A DNA stretch of 64,000 bases, taken from positions 40,396,390 to 40,460,389 of the forward strand of contig NC_030384.2 of NCBI RefSeq assembly GCF_001625215.2, given 5' to 3'. The translations under genes and the position numbers were made by a program. The DNA is from Daucus carota subsp. sativus (lineage: Eukaryota; Streptophyta; Magnoliopsida; Apiales; Apiaceae). Shown here piece by piece: positions 11,301 through 24,148 of this stretch; position 1 is the stretch's first letter, and the number at the start of each line of letters is the position of its first letter. Under the pieces are notes generated by a model that did not search any database, had not been told where the DNA came from, and saw nothing but the letters and a program-made list of their open reading frames with translations.

Positions 11301-14300
11301 GAATTTTGGATTCATGAACTAACACCATATAGTCCTGTTCCTAATTTAATATATGTAAATGTATATGTCCATCTTTTCCGCATATGGAGCATATACTGAA
11401 TTCGATATTTCCCCTATACAGGACGATGATTTCTCCCCAGATTGGGGGCAGTGGGTTTTTCTTGAAAGTAAAAGCTCCAATTGTGACTTTAAAAATGAAC
11501 TGCCGACTTTTAATGAAAGACCAGTCAAGTCGTTACATTTTGACAACTTATTTACGATCTCTGGTCGGCAGAGTAATGGTTCTTCAGATTCCTGTCCTAT
11601 TCAAGTTGATGAGGTGCTTTTGCATCATTCTCCTAATAATCAAGATTGTTTTCCTAATGCACCATACCCGGTATTGATTGATGAGCAAGTGCCCCTTTGT
11701 GAAAAATCAGTGGAGAGGGAAGCGGTATGTATCTGATTAATTTAGCTTGCGGTACTCTTTTGTCCTGATTATTTACTTCAAGAAGGCTTATGATACTTCT
11801 GGATTGCAGAATCATAATATGAGCGACGTTAGTATGTGCGGAGTGGATGATGGTCGTGGACGAAACTCAACTGTTAAGTATGTTAATATTCCTTGGACAA
11901 AATTAAGCACATTTACATACATATCCATTTTCTGGAAGTGTAGGCCTTTGAATATATTCTGCTTTCAACAATGCAAGTGCCCTTGGTGATTGTGTTTGTT
12001 GTTTCCCGTGGATGTTCTTCCAAACTTTAAAGTTGTTTCATTCCCAGCAGTCTTGTCCTTGTGATGCATGGAAAACATAAATTTATTCTTTAGGTAATAA
12101 GTGGGGTTAATATCAGTAAAGAGAAGAGTACTATATACAGCATGCAAAAATATACCCTTGCCAACTGCATGACATATAAGACCATAAAAGAGCAGTTTCC
12201 TAATATCTCCATGAAATAGTTTTGATACTTGGAGATTCCACTGAAGTGAAAAAAAATTTGAAACTCACTCAAACAAGTACGGTTGGACTCGATACTGAAC
12301 ATAATCAAGACTTAATTATTCCTGTAAATTAATGATTGGGATTATCATTGTTAAGAAAAGAAGGCAGATTTATGTATGTTCTGAAATAAAATCACGCATG
12401 GTTATCTTTAAACGATGATTTTCTTTCTGTGCACTGTTCGTAAGCAGGATGATCTATGGTCATGATTTGGTCAATCAGCCTGAGAACAGCTTATGGACAA
12501 ATAAGTACCAGCCTAAATTGGCCAATGAGGTATAGTACATGACTCTTTGTGGTGGTTTATTTATAAGTCCTAAATTTCTTGACCACTTACTTTTTATCTT
12601 GTTGCAAAGGAGATGAATCGAATTTGCTTGAGTTTTTTTTTTTCAAATATTTCTTTGTACGAGGTGTCTGCTTAATTTACAATGATAAGCACAATAACTT
12701 ATTTGAAATGTACAAGACAAATTTATGTACCTCTCCAATCCAGAATATATTAAATTTTCTTCTTATGTATTATTGGAAATTTTCAAGTTATTAGTTTTAG
12801 TATGGTTGAAATATATTTTTGTTCTTAATTTATGCATAGTATGTTAAAGTCCACTGTTTTTGTTCTTAATTTAGAGTTGTACAATCTTTTGCAATAATTT
12901 GTCTCCAGATTTGTGGCAATGGCGAACCTGTGCATTTTTTGAACAACTGGTTACGTCTTTGGCATGAAAAAGGTTCTGGAACCAGCAAAACTCTTGTTGA
13001 TATATACAGAGCACAAGATGCTGACTACTCTTATACAAGTGAATCAGATTTTGAGGATATAGAGGAAGAAAATCGTCTGAAAAATGTTCTCCTAATTACT
13101 GGACCAGTCGGGGTATGTGGCGACTAACTTGGCTATATCTTATGTTTGCATGGAATTTTTTTGTTCCTACTTTACCATGTGACTGTTCCCCTCGTTTGCT
13201 CTGTACACATATCCATTTTTTAATTAGTTACTTTAGTTTAAGAAACTTTTGTATCTTCCAATTTCCACTACAAAATATTATAACTTTTGATAATGTTTCC
13301 CCACTTCTTTATTTCTTCAGATTTTTGCCTTTGATAAATTGAGTTTCCCTCCTAATTTGCAGAGTGGTAAGTCTGCAGCCATTTATGCCTGTGCAAAGGA
13401 ACAAGGATTCCAAGTTATTGAGGTACGATTTAGCAAAAGATTGCCTAGTATTGCAAACATGCATCTATATGTGTTGTCTGATTTACAAATTGTATGGTGT
13501 AGTGATGTAGTTAAGCTACCACCATGCTAAAATATAACTAGTTTGCAGCTATGCTACTTATTCATCCATTCTGGCCGAAGGGTATAGTACAAGATAATTT
13601 GTTTTGTACATGTTAAGATGCATACTCTATTATTTTCTTGCTTTAAACAATATCTAGATTGTCCACTTCAGAAGTTTATGATTGAAAGTCGGAATAGGTC
13701 TGAAATATCTATTCTGTAATATTCAGGTCAATTCTTCAGACTGGCGAAATGGAGCTCTGGTAAAGCAAAGATTTGGGGAGGCTGTAGAATCACATTGGCT
13801 GCAATGGTTCGTTAACCTTATCATTACTTGCTGCATCTGCAAACTGCTTCCTGATTCTTGTGATGCTTATTAAATAATCTGACAAATATATAGCGTGAAA
13901 AGAACTGCTTTCTTAAGTTACTTTAGAGTTGTTGATATGATATGCATTGTGTAGTAAATTTGTCTTGAAGCCTGAGGATATGTAAACATATATTTCTTTC
14001 ATCGGTATGTTTTCCATTTGAATATCATGAGACTTGCTAAACTATATGCAGCACATATCACCATGTTATCTTTACAACGTTATTTTGAGGGACTGAGGGT
14101 ACAAGTCCTTTCGTTATCTGCTTTCCTAAGTCACTTTAGAGTTGTTGATATGATATGCATTGTGTAGTAAATTTGTCTTGAATCCTGAGTAAATGTAAAA
14201 ATATATTTTCTTTGATCAGTATGTTTTCCATTTGAATATCATTAGTCTTGCTAAACTATATGTAGCATATATCACCATGTTATCTTTACAACGTTATTTT

Positions 14301-14435
14301 GAGGGACTGAGGGTACAAGTCCTCTGGGTATTCTTTTAAAATACTATGTTATCATTTTGAATAATTAATCATATACTCTTTTGCTTTGGTAATGCGCGGT
14401 TTTTTGTCCTATTGTGTTAGCCCCCTCTCCCCCCC

Positions 14436-14473
<38 letters not shown>

Positions 14474-17400
14474 TCTCTCTCCACACACACACACATAGTG
14501 CATTATGTTCATTTTGGACATGGTGAGTCACTAGGTCTATGTTAGGAGCATAGTAGTTATATATTGATATCTAAAGCTATTATAGAATTGTCATGAGTGC
14601 TCATATCTGGCTGTTGGTTTATAAGACCATTGTGAAATTGCATAAATAAGGCATTGTGACAGAGCTGTATACAAATATGCATTGATCTTCATTCACAGTT
14701 CAAGTGTTAAGCTAAACTTATTGCATCTCCCAGTTCTGCAGAAAATTCAGAACGACCAGTCATAAAGAATTTCTTCAAATCCTTTCCTGTCTCTAGCAAT
14801 GCTACGACAGACCAAGGAATCAGCAATGACGTTACTGAACTTATTTCTTTATCAGATGACGAAATTTCTGGTAATACCAGGATGACACCTACGAAATCTG
14901 TTGTTAATAAAAGCAAAACTGTAAGAGAACCAAGTGGTAGTAGAACATTGATTCTCTTTGAGGATGTGGATGCTGATCTCTGTGAAGACCGTGGTTTCAT
15001 TAGTACAATACAACAGCTTGCGGAAACAGCAAAGCGTCCTATGATATTGACTAGCAATAGTAAGATTATTATCTATTGAAGTCCTTGTATCCTTCATCAA
15101 ATTCATAATCTTACTTTACCAACATTTGATTTATCACTTATAGGCAAAGATCCAGTGCTTCCAAACAATTTGGACAGGCTAGAGTTGAGTTTTAGTAAAC
15201 CGTCAGTTGAGGAGCTTCTCTGCCTTATATCTATGGTATGAGTATATGCACTGTATTTACTTCTCAAACTTCCTCCAGTAGTATCTTTATGTAATATTTT
15301 TTGTAGGTCTGCTCGGAAGAAGAAGTTACTATTCCGCCTTGCCTGGTGAAGCGGTTTATTGATTTTTGTCAAGGAGACATCCGTAAAACCATTTTGCAGA
15401 TTCAGTTCTGGTGTCAGGGCCAAAGTTGCATAAGAGGTTAGTCACAGTAACTCATGTAGCTTGTAGCTAGGCTATCTATGGTATGGGTAGAATGCTAAAG
15501 CAAAAAGGTATTCTTATGTAGTATCAATTTTCTATTTAGTCTACTTACATGGTCTCGTTATTGTTCAGATAGAAAAATATTTGACGAATATGGTCTGATG
15601 GTTTTTGATCCGGATGCTGCACATAATATATTACCAAAGATAATCTCTAGTTCTTACACTTCTCAACTCTCTGAGATGGTGGATAAGGAGATCACCAAGT
15701 CACTACTCGAGATGGAAGAAGCCTCTCACTTGACAGAAGATGAAGAAGATCTGAAGATTAATGATTTGGGGACACTTACATTTCAACCAAACAGTATTGA
15801 TGCCAGAAAGGAGGCAATGTTATGCTGTCATTGCTCTGATCAGGATGGTAATGAAGTGCCATCCCAGCCTGGCACTGCTTGTGAATTATCTGACGCTTCA
15901 GATTCCCCAGTTGCGTTTGGTCGGCGAAGTGTATGGAGAAGAACTGATACAGTATTGTCTTCTGAATCTAGAGAGGAATGTTCAAGTGACGGTTTTCCAG
16001 CTGTTCCTAGCAAATTGTCAGGGGATATCGATAGTGAAGCACACCTTGAAGGGATTAGCAAGGCTCCCTCTCATTGTTTTGCACCTGAAATATCCTCTAG
16101 CCCAGTGGCTGAGGAGCTAGTTCATTCTGATAGCGTGAAGGTTGAGGATAGTTGTTATCCCTGCGCAATCACAGAAGAATGTGTTCTGTTTAACGGTACA
16201 TGCAAATCTGTTGATGTCTCCTGTGTTCCAGAGTCAACGTGTGTTGCTGAGACTCAAATATATTCTGATGCAGTGTCCTGGGGAAATGTTGATAATACGG
16301 CAGAAACTGCTTTTATTAAAAATAATCTTCCACATAGTGATATAAACTTGAATATATCTCCATCTGGATTACATGAAATCCCAGTTTTGGTTGGAAATGA
16401 TTATGATGCAATTCCAGATTCAGTTATAAAGGTAGATGAGATCACAGATTATCACATCAATGGTGCAGAAATGGCTTTAACCAAATGTGATTTTTCCGGT
16501 AATGGTATTGATCTGAATGCATCGCCACATGAATTTCGTGAAATCCCAGTTCTGCTGAACAATAATTGTCATTCAATAACAGAATCAGTTCAAGAAGAAA
16601 TGGCAGATTCACATGTTGAATGTGTTCGGGCTTTTTCAAGAGAATATCAAGGGATGGATGAGTGCAGTCGAATGAATTTCAGTATGAGATCCAACTACAA
16701 GCATCAAAGTTCCTTGTTGGCCTCTGATACTGTACAAGAGACATGGAAAAAACTTCGCAATTGTCACATGGATCTAAAACAATATGCCACCCTTGAACAC
16801 AAAGATGCTTCTAAATTCCTGAAATTTGCACATGGGATGAGTAATTTAATTTCAGATGCCGACTTGTTACTCAGTGACTGTCAGTTACTAATTCGCGTAA
16901 GTATTTCCATTATTGTTGGGTTAGAGCAAGTCCAACACTATGCTAAGAGGTTCCCTAAAAATATTATAAAATAATATGTCTTAGTGATTTAGCACAAGAT
17001 TTAGCACATGAGCTCCAATAGTACTCCCTATATCCATTCCCTATTATTATAATAATATTAAATTTAAACAACTGCCATCTATTTTTGGATGAGAGGAGAG
17101 AGGGAAATGACGTGGAGGAGAGAGGGAAATGAATATTTTAATGATAAAAATAGTTTAGAAGTGGCTAGCATATTCTAAATATAGGGAAGGGGAGGCTTGT
17201 GCTAGTGATTTAGCACATCACTAGCATAGTGTTGGAGTGCAATTTTATCCCATATTCCCTATTTTTGGATGTAAGACTTGATTTAGCACACCTATTCCCA
17301 ATTTATGGATCTGCTGTCCCTGATTATTTGCATTTTTTTCAGGATAATTTAAAACCTTCAATGTTTCAATGTGAGACAGCACATTCTCTCAGCTGGTATG

Positions 17401-18798
17401 ATGACCAATTGAAGATGGTTTCAACAATTTCAGAACATGGGATGTGCTTGTACGCTAAACATATAGATGCAGCGAGTGCAAATATTATTTCTTCTGGCAG
17501 AGTGAATTTGGCTCGGGAGATGCTGGCATCCGCAACCAATACAATGGCATTAGGGAAATTAGTTGGCCACCATAAAAAAAGAATCCAGAAATTAGATATG
17601 GGCCTATCAAGGAGTGGTAACTTGTTGGAAAGGTACACAACTAAATTGTTACTTCTAGTCTAGTATTCATACTCAAAAGTCAAGACTATGTCATTGCACA
17701 ATTATTAAGCACTAGCATTATAGCATAGAGCATCTTACATTGATCGGTAAATACTAGATTACAATCTCTTTCTTGTGCATCACTATGATAATTAATATTT
17801 TGACAGTCAGGCTTATCACCCAGATATTTAGTTCCTTGAGATTTCAAAATTTATAGTATTGCTATTTGCACTAGAGTATCTACGCAGACTAGAATTTATG
17901 CAAGGTGAAAATGTACATTTCCACTTGTAGAAAGTATTGCACTCGGTGGGAAAAACACCCCCTGCATAATTTTCACATGCTATGTTTTAGAAAGAGGATG
18001 TTGAAAAGTTATAGTAAGAAACACGTCTTATATCAATTTACCAAATTTTAATAAATTTTATTTGTTTTTCTATCATAGTTTGGTCCTACAATTTTTCTGT
18101 GTTAATTATGACAAAATGAATTTTATCAGTCGCAAATAATAGGTACATTATATATCTAGGACATCAATCAATATAGGAGAATAATACAAGAAAAATCTGG
18201 CTCGGAGGAGGTGTTTATTTAATTACATCATGGATGATATTGTTAAGACTTGAACTTATGCCACAAGATCATACCTAATTATTAATGAACCTGGATTTAC
18301 AACTTTTGTTTTAAATTATTAAGGCTATGCCCATCTGGACACTTCATTTTATTGATTCCATATCATGCTTGCCAAAGCTAAATGTTTTTTCCCTTGTTAT
18401 GCAGGGAATCTGCAGCGTCTCTTTGCAGTGTAGTTCAGTCCATAATTCCCACAGGATCATATTTATCGGTAAAAGGCAATGCACTTCATGAGTACCTCTC
18501 ATCATTGAGCCAGATCTCAAGATCAGAAGCAAATCGTTTATCCGAAAGCCTTCAGAAGTCTCGACGACGGTATGTTGAACCATTAAAACAGTGCTAGGCC
18601 CATGTTACATTTCTATAAGCACCCCACAATTGCGAAGTTTTAATTTATTTGGTTCTGTTGTGATATATTTGCAGAGTACGTGTTGCAAGAAACTACTTGA
18701 CTACCGCCACACCATCTTTGAATCCTGAAGATTTGTCATTGTTGAATGAATATAATTGTTATCAAAAGGTATCACCCCAAACCATGGAAGAGGATTGA
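8388..18798 (+). CDS. ELG1: ELG1/ATAD5-like alternative clamp-loader AAA+ ATPase
   Basis: Predicted large subunit of the ELG1-RFC complex, which works with RFC2-5 to unload PCNA after replication. Exons: 8388..8654, 8950..9016, 9164..9313, 10661..10914, 11124..11288, 11422..11724, 11810..11877, 12448..12529, 12909..13112, 13363..13422, 13727..13806, 14734..15059, 15144..15235, 15307..15436, 15569..16896, 17343..17632, 18405..18569, 18675..18798; 1,384 aa, all phases agree. Residues 24-33 (RRRLVQSTLF) hold a short PIP-like motif. Basic SATPE repeats follow (about 165-215), then IHPFF in exon 5 and LWTNKYQPKLANE before the ATPase. Walker A GPVGSGKS spans the exon 9/10 junction (about 517-524). 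Walker B LILFEDVD is at about 639-646 and a sensor-1-like MILTSNS at about 664. Exon 15 (443 codons) is acidic and low-complexity, with an internal repeat. The start at 8388 was preferred to an in-frame upstream ATG at 8298 because MDNPADV begins the hydrophilic N-terminus. An extra small exon in the 1.3-kb intron 3 cannot be excluded. Confidence 0.93.
9500..9610 (+). repeat. Possible tRNA-derived SINE remnant
   Basis: GGTTCAAGTTTCAACCCC at about 9565-9582 resembles a pol III B box / tRNA T-arm, followed by GGTGGGAG as in tRNA-derived SINE heads. The A box is weak and no target duplication was identified. Lies in ELG1 intron 3. Confidence 0.3.
13905..14322. repeat. 213-bp tandem duplication in ELG1 intron 11
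   Basis: Two direct copies with a period of 213 bp: CTGCTTTC starts at 13905 and 14118, GTTGTTGATATGATATGCAT at 13928 and 14141, and GGGTACAAGTCCT ends both units. The copies differ by scattered substitutions and small indels, so the duplication is not very recent. No coding content. Confidence 0.93.
14421..14496. repeat. Poly-C tract with CT and CA microsatellites
   Basis: A long C run, interrupted twice by T, is followed by (CT)n and (CA)n in ELG1 intron 11. Exact length is unreliable because such tracts are prone to sequencing error. Confidence 0.9.
16924..17242. mobile_element. MITE in ELG1 intron 15
   Basis: The left end GAGCAAGTCCAACACTATGCTA and right end TAGCATAGTGTTGGAGTGC form imperfect inverted repeats, with a preceding TTA as a possible 3-bp target. 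The inner sequence repeats GATTTAGCACA motifs and is A/G-rich. Superfamily not settled (PIF/Harbinger- or hAT-like). It lies fully within the intron. Confidence 0.6.
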
Positions 18799-21644
18799 GA
18801 GAAACTCTTTTCCAGTGATAGCAAACATTGTAGATAAATTTGGGTCAAGAGCAACATCCAATCAGAAGCCACATTGAAGAATAAATTAATCCTTGCTTGT
18901 AACTGGTGTAGTAAGTGGTGTCATTTTCTTCAATCTTGTGTCGATTGCCAGGCCACGCATCAACTAGATGGCATGCTTAGATTAACTAGAGATTACCTCT
19001 AGCTTAAACTTACCATGTACTTGCACTGTAAATCTTATAGATTTTTACAAAAATTATAGCGACTGTACAAGGCTAAAAGTAGCTTTATATATAATCAAAT
19101 CAGTTCTCAATCAAAACACAAGGTTAATTAGGTGGTTTTCTAAAGGCAGCTAGAGAAATACTCGTAGAAGTCCTCTAGTCTTGTTTCTCTTGATGGCATT
19201 GTATTTTCTAGGTGAAAGTGAGACAAACACACACTTAGCAATAATGTGTTGAAGTTGAGACTCGAACGTGAAGTTTTTCTAGATTCATTAATTCTTCAGC
19301 AACTGAACTCTGCCCTTTGATATTAATATTTTTACCGGTTCATTTATTTCCTCTCAGAATTTGCCAACTTATAATGTGCGATGTAGCCTCGCTGTCTTCT
19401 GTACGTGGATTTATAACAAGAGCTACAGTTACTACGCCCTCGTAAACTCATTGAATGTACAAGATGTATATCAGTAGTGATATGTATGTGCAACAGTAGA
19501 GTAAGCGATGCACATACATCACCAGTAGTAACATCACGTAGTTATAAATGTTAGCGTTAGAAATTGGTTGAGTAGATGGTGAATTGTGGTTTGCAGTAGT
19601 CGCTTTTTAGCAGGTTACTACTAGAGGTTCTTTTCCCCCGGCAGAGAGCGGGAGCTCAATTCCCAAGAAGCAAATTCATTGTAATCAGCTTCCATACAAC
19701 ACATTTACATCTGACACTCAAACTCTGCACACGTTTGTGTATTTGAGCTATGGCACACGACAACACATACCAAACACGGGTTTACTTACAGGTGGAACTT
19801 GGAAGGGGGGAAAACAAAGGGGTTATGTAATTGATCATAATCTAAGTCCAACTAATGTCGCGAGTGTTTTAAAAATCCCCGATTAAATCGATAAATCCTC
19901 GATTAATCCCCAGAAGGTTATTGACCGATCTGATTTTTAAAATCCGATTATATTATAGATTATTTTTTATAATGATCCTTTACATGCTTGTAAAATAAAA
20001 AATAAATCATTAAAAAAGATTAGAATTTTCAACTTCTTCTATTCTCACTTGTAAATCAAAAGTTGACTTATAAATTTATTACGTATCAGTATAAATAAGT
20101 TACCCCGACTTGAGCATGGTTGGATAGCTCACTGGTTAAGAGGTTCGACTCTGGCTCACCTCCAAAAATACTCGCTTTGTAAGGTCATATTTGTAAAGGA
20201 AAAAAAAAGTTTACCCCTTGTAAATCCAAAACGGCCTTACTAGCTCAGGCAACAAGCCCCTGTGATAGTTTTATTGAACGAAACACACATTGTAACCCAG
20301 GTTAACAGGATTGTATAATTGATGCTTAAGTCATTCAGAAACAGACCCTGAAAAGTGAAAAGTGATGAGGTACATCATATGGGAGTGTACGAAAGAATAT
20401 AATCAAGTGCATGGGACGAATCCCCAATTTCATCATCACAGTCTCACAGACTCACAATTACAGTTAAATCTCTTTTAAAAAATAATATTGACACTAAAAA
20501 GAATATTTTTTGCTGAAAACAAATATATCTGTATTATGCTGGGGTCCAAAAAATATAACTTTAATAAATTATTATTTTACTAATTATTGTTTAATCAAGA
20601 TTTATTTTACTCTATTTTCATTAGTACTCATGGTTGTTTTTTTTGGGAAAAATTAGTATTCATGTTTGATTGAAGTGAATGAATAAGAAATACAGTAAAT
20701 GAAATGAAATTTGAATTATGTTATAAGTAAATGCTTATAAATTTCATTTATTTATCCGTTCTATGCTACTAAGGCCACACACCCCACTTTAAGAAGGAAT
20801 GCTCTATTTTTTCTATACTCAATTTTTCTTAAAATTTCATCGGAACAATGTTGCACACCCTAAATTATTTTCGAAAACTTTCCTTTATCACTAATATTGT
20901 CATTCATATTTAGTCATTTCATTTCATTCTCCTCAATCAAACACAATATTGGAGTTTAAGAAAATATATTTATGCTATGATAAAATGTGTATGATATCTG
21001 TACATCATCCATGATAATTAACAAAACTCAGCAGAAGACCAGTGACTCCCGTGACTACAGAGTATAGATAGCAGATCTGCCCCAAGATAAGGAAACTTGT
21101 AGTATTATTGACCTCCATGTTTACCTTTTTACCCCTTGCATAATTTTTCTCCTAAATGTTTTATTGTTGAATTAGTGGAAACAAGCAAAACATCTATTTA
21201 ATCCTCTTTAGAACACTCATGATGAAATTAAAAAACTAAATATATTATATTCTTCTTTCCCCACTCTACAAGTGGAATACATAGAATTTGTTTCGTCATT
21301 TTCTGTTTGATTAATGAGCTGAAAATGCAGACCTCACATTTTCTAGCTAAATGAACATTGGTGGTCTTTAAATTGGTTAAAATATACTTTTCTGTCCTAT
21401 TTAATTTTATACATTTCTTATTCAAAATAAGAAAATTTTAAAAATAAATTACAAAATTATATTTTACTAGAGCATTAAAATATATGTTTGAGTTCCCAAA
21501 TTTTAAATGAATATTAGGAGAGAGAGAGAGGGGTTGCCTACTTGCCTTGCAAATGTAAAAAATGTCCTGCAGCATCCTGGCATATGATTCATCATCTACC
21601 ATTATATCCCCACCAAAATCTTGTTTCCATCCTCTTCAGCATCT

Positions 21645-21651
21645 TTATAAA
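21645..21651 (+). promoter_or_regulatory. Candidate TATA box of the USP-like gene
   Basis: TTATAAA, 295 bp before the start codon, in an otherwise C/A-rich stretch. If used, transcription would begin near 21680, giving a 5' leader of about 260 nt that contains a CA microsatellite. Confidence 0.4.
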
Positions 21652-21802
21652 CATTGTACACATTAGCCCCACCAAAACATAAACCCCCAGCTTTCTCTTT
21701 ATTCACAAATCACACCCATGTAAACTTTTCTATTTCACCTCACCCAAATCTCACTCCAAATCAACTTTCTTCTTACACATATATATCACCATTTCAAGAA
21801 CA

Positions 21803-21821
21803 CACACACACACACACACAC
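21803..21821. repeat. CA microsatellite in a 5' leader
   Basis: Uninterrupted (AC)n of about 20 bp just upstream of the USP-like gene, probably within its 5' UTR. Confidence 0.85.
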
Positions 21822-21939
21822 CCTTCAAATCCCCTTCTGTTTTCGTGTCTTCTAAACCCAAGTACACACAATACTGTGTGAAAACTGAAAAAAAATATAA
21901 ATATATAGTACTGCTGAGAAGTGGTGGAAAGAAAATAAA

Positions 21940-22971
21940 ATGGCAACTTCAGGGCCATCATTTCTGAGACAGTTGAGTGAGAAAGAAGGCTGGAAATCAA
22001 CATCAAAGAGATGGGGAGGAAACAACAATAACAGGAGGTACAATGTAGGAGATGGTCAAGAAGGACAGTACTGGAAACAACAAATGGAAGGCCTTAGTAG
22101 TCAAAACAACATGGTATATGGTAATGAAAATGGAGGGCTGGTGATGAAGAAGAGAGTGATGGTGGTTGTGGATCAATCTTCACATTCTAAACATGCTATG
22201 ATGTGGGCACTTACTCATGTTGCTAACAAAGGTGATAGTCTCACTTTGCTTCACATTGTTCCTGCTCATTCTTCTCAGCCTTCCTCTGATTCACCTTGCC
22301 TTGCTTCATCTCTTGCTTCACTCTGCAAAGCTTGCAAACCAGAGGTATATTTCTTACATGTATCTTTGTATTACTTACTGTATGCTTAAGTAGAAGATAC
22401 GAGATCTGTATATCTGCTTCTGTTTGGCTGCAAAGATTCAAACTTTATTCATTTGGCACACATTACAAGTGTTCTTGGTCTATTTTCTTGATACTTTTCA
22501 TGGATCCTGCTTGGTCCTCTGTGTTTTTTTCCAATTTTATTTTCAAGCCTTCCAGCAATATTCATTAATTTGGTTGTATATTCAGGTGGAAGTGGAAGCC
22601 CTATGGATTCAGGGACCAAAGCTGTCTACAGTGATGAGCCAAGTAAAAAAGTTGGAGGTGTCTGTTCTTGTCCTGGGTCAAAAGAAGCCCTCATCACTCT
22701 TCACTTGGTGGGTTTTTCACTTGTTTATTCACAGATTTTTAGTTTATTTAAAACCCCATTTCAAATATCACAATTGTAAGTATGATATTAGACTCTAAGT
22801 CTTGATTCTTGAAATTACAGCTTGTGGGGAAGAAGCAGCACAGAGAAGTTTGTGGAAGAATGCATAAACAATGTGGAGTGTTTAACAATAGGAGTCAGGA
22901 AGCAAGGGCAGGGCATTGGTGGTTACTTGATCAGTACCAGATGGCAGAAAGATTTCTGGCTCTTGGCTTAA
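21940..22971 (+). CDS. Universal stress protein-like (adenine nucleotide alpha-hydrolase fold)
   Basis: Three exons: 21940..22344, 22586..22707, 22821..22971; 225 aa. A polar, Asn/Gln-rich N-terminus of about 65 residues precedes the Usp-type fold. The fold opens with KKRVMVVVDQSSHSKHAMMWAL (shown in part: VMVVVDQSSHSKHAM), the usual first strand and helix, then LTLLHIVPAHSS. Exons 2-3 supply the middle strands (VSVLVLGQKK) and a C-terminus ending TRWQKDFWLLA, which I recall as conserved in a plant subfamily that includes At1g44760/At1g69080. The ATP-binding GxxGxxxxG(S/T) loop of classical USPs is not obvious, so nucleotide binding is uncertain. The start ATG is the first in the frame and lies after the putative leader. 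Function in the plant is unknown. Confidence 0.88.
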
Positions 22972-24148
22972 GCCTCAGCTCACCACTACTAGCAATGCTT
23001 CTTCAACTCACTCACCAGCACTGCTCCAGCAGTGGTGGAATTAATTTCATGGTAGTAAATGAGATTGTAATAATGTCAAGGTCTTTGGTCAGTAGTTTTA
23101 ATGGTCTTAATATTAAGTAGTGTCTGTAGCCTCCCAGTTAGAAATTAGTAATGCTCCAGTCTGTAATCATACCCCTCTTATAACTTCTACTACTATAAGT
23201 AGATCTGGCAATGAATCTACTAATGAATATCAATAAACATATCATTATGGATGAGGACGTCTCCTGTGTGTGTGAATCCCATATATATACAGGGTTACAT
23301 ATTTTTCGATGTGTTAGACTTAAATGTATGCGGGTTATGATAACTCGATGGAAGAAGGATTCTTGTCACTATGCTATCAATTATTCCGATATGATTTAAA
23401 CATGAGCATACAAATTTAAGCGAACATCTTAAAAAAGAAAAAAAAATCTGATCGGAGAAGTAAACAGGGTGCTCTTTCTTATGAGTATTGACAAATGAAT
23501 AAGTCCAATTTTATGTTTCCGAGGTCTTAGATTTTTGTAGTGATTTTGACATGTATATTGGCCTTATGTTTGGTTGTTTTGCGGGCCTTGCGGTCGGCAG
23601 GGGGTTGGTCCTGTACACTTGCCATCCTCACACAACTTTTTTTTTTTTTTTTGTCAGGGACCATCCTCACACAACTTAATATTATAGTAGTACTACATTT
23701 TAAATAAATAAAACAAATATTAAGTTTATTGTCAGGGACTCAGGGAGGGTAAACTCTATATTTTCGTTATAAACAACAATCACCTGCATCTGCAATTTTA
23801 AAAGATAAACATTTTCCATGCTTTTAAGTATTAGCCTGCCAAGAGCAACTAGGTTTTCAAATTCAAACAAGCACCAACACTTTTATTATGTCCATCTTAG
23901 TCTCTTCTTTCATTTTTTTTGTAAATCTTCCTACGACCAAAAAGTGTTTGAAACAAGAAACAATATGTACGTGCAAAAAGGGTGGTGAAAATAAATAATT
24001 TAAAAGGATAAACTCGTATTCTTTTCATTGATCTAAATAAAGAAATACACGAAAAAAATCAAAGGCTTTTTTGGAAACAATTCTATATAAGTTGTAGTCC
24101 CTTTTAATATATTCCCAGGTTAGGAACATAATTTTATAAGTAATTACA
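22972..24148. other. Intergenic between convergent genes
   Basis: Joint 3' flank of the USP-like gene and the minus-strand UDP-galactose transporter. It contains a T15-type homopolymer near 23638 flanked by two copies of CCATCCTCACACAACTT. No gene is seen. Confidence 0.5.

Larger units (their letters stand above)
18799..21939. other. Intergenic between ELG1 and the USP-like gene
   Basis: Begins with the probable 3' UTR of ELG1. At 20124-20151 lie TAGCTCACTGG and GGTTCGACTC, a shortened tRNA-like fragment. No coding region or intact transposon was found. The last 250 bp are the promoter and 5' UTR of the next gene, including a GA repeat near 21520. Confidence 0.5.

Noticed and set aside
15761..16120. 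119-codon frame inside ELG1 exon 15
   Set aside because: Alternate frame of a 443-codon coding exon that is in phase with its neighbours.
20101..20180. Candidate tRNA gene
   Set aside because: The A- and B-box-like words are too close for a full cloverleaf and no acceptor stem pairs, so at most a fragment.
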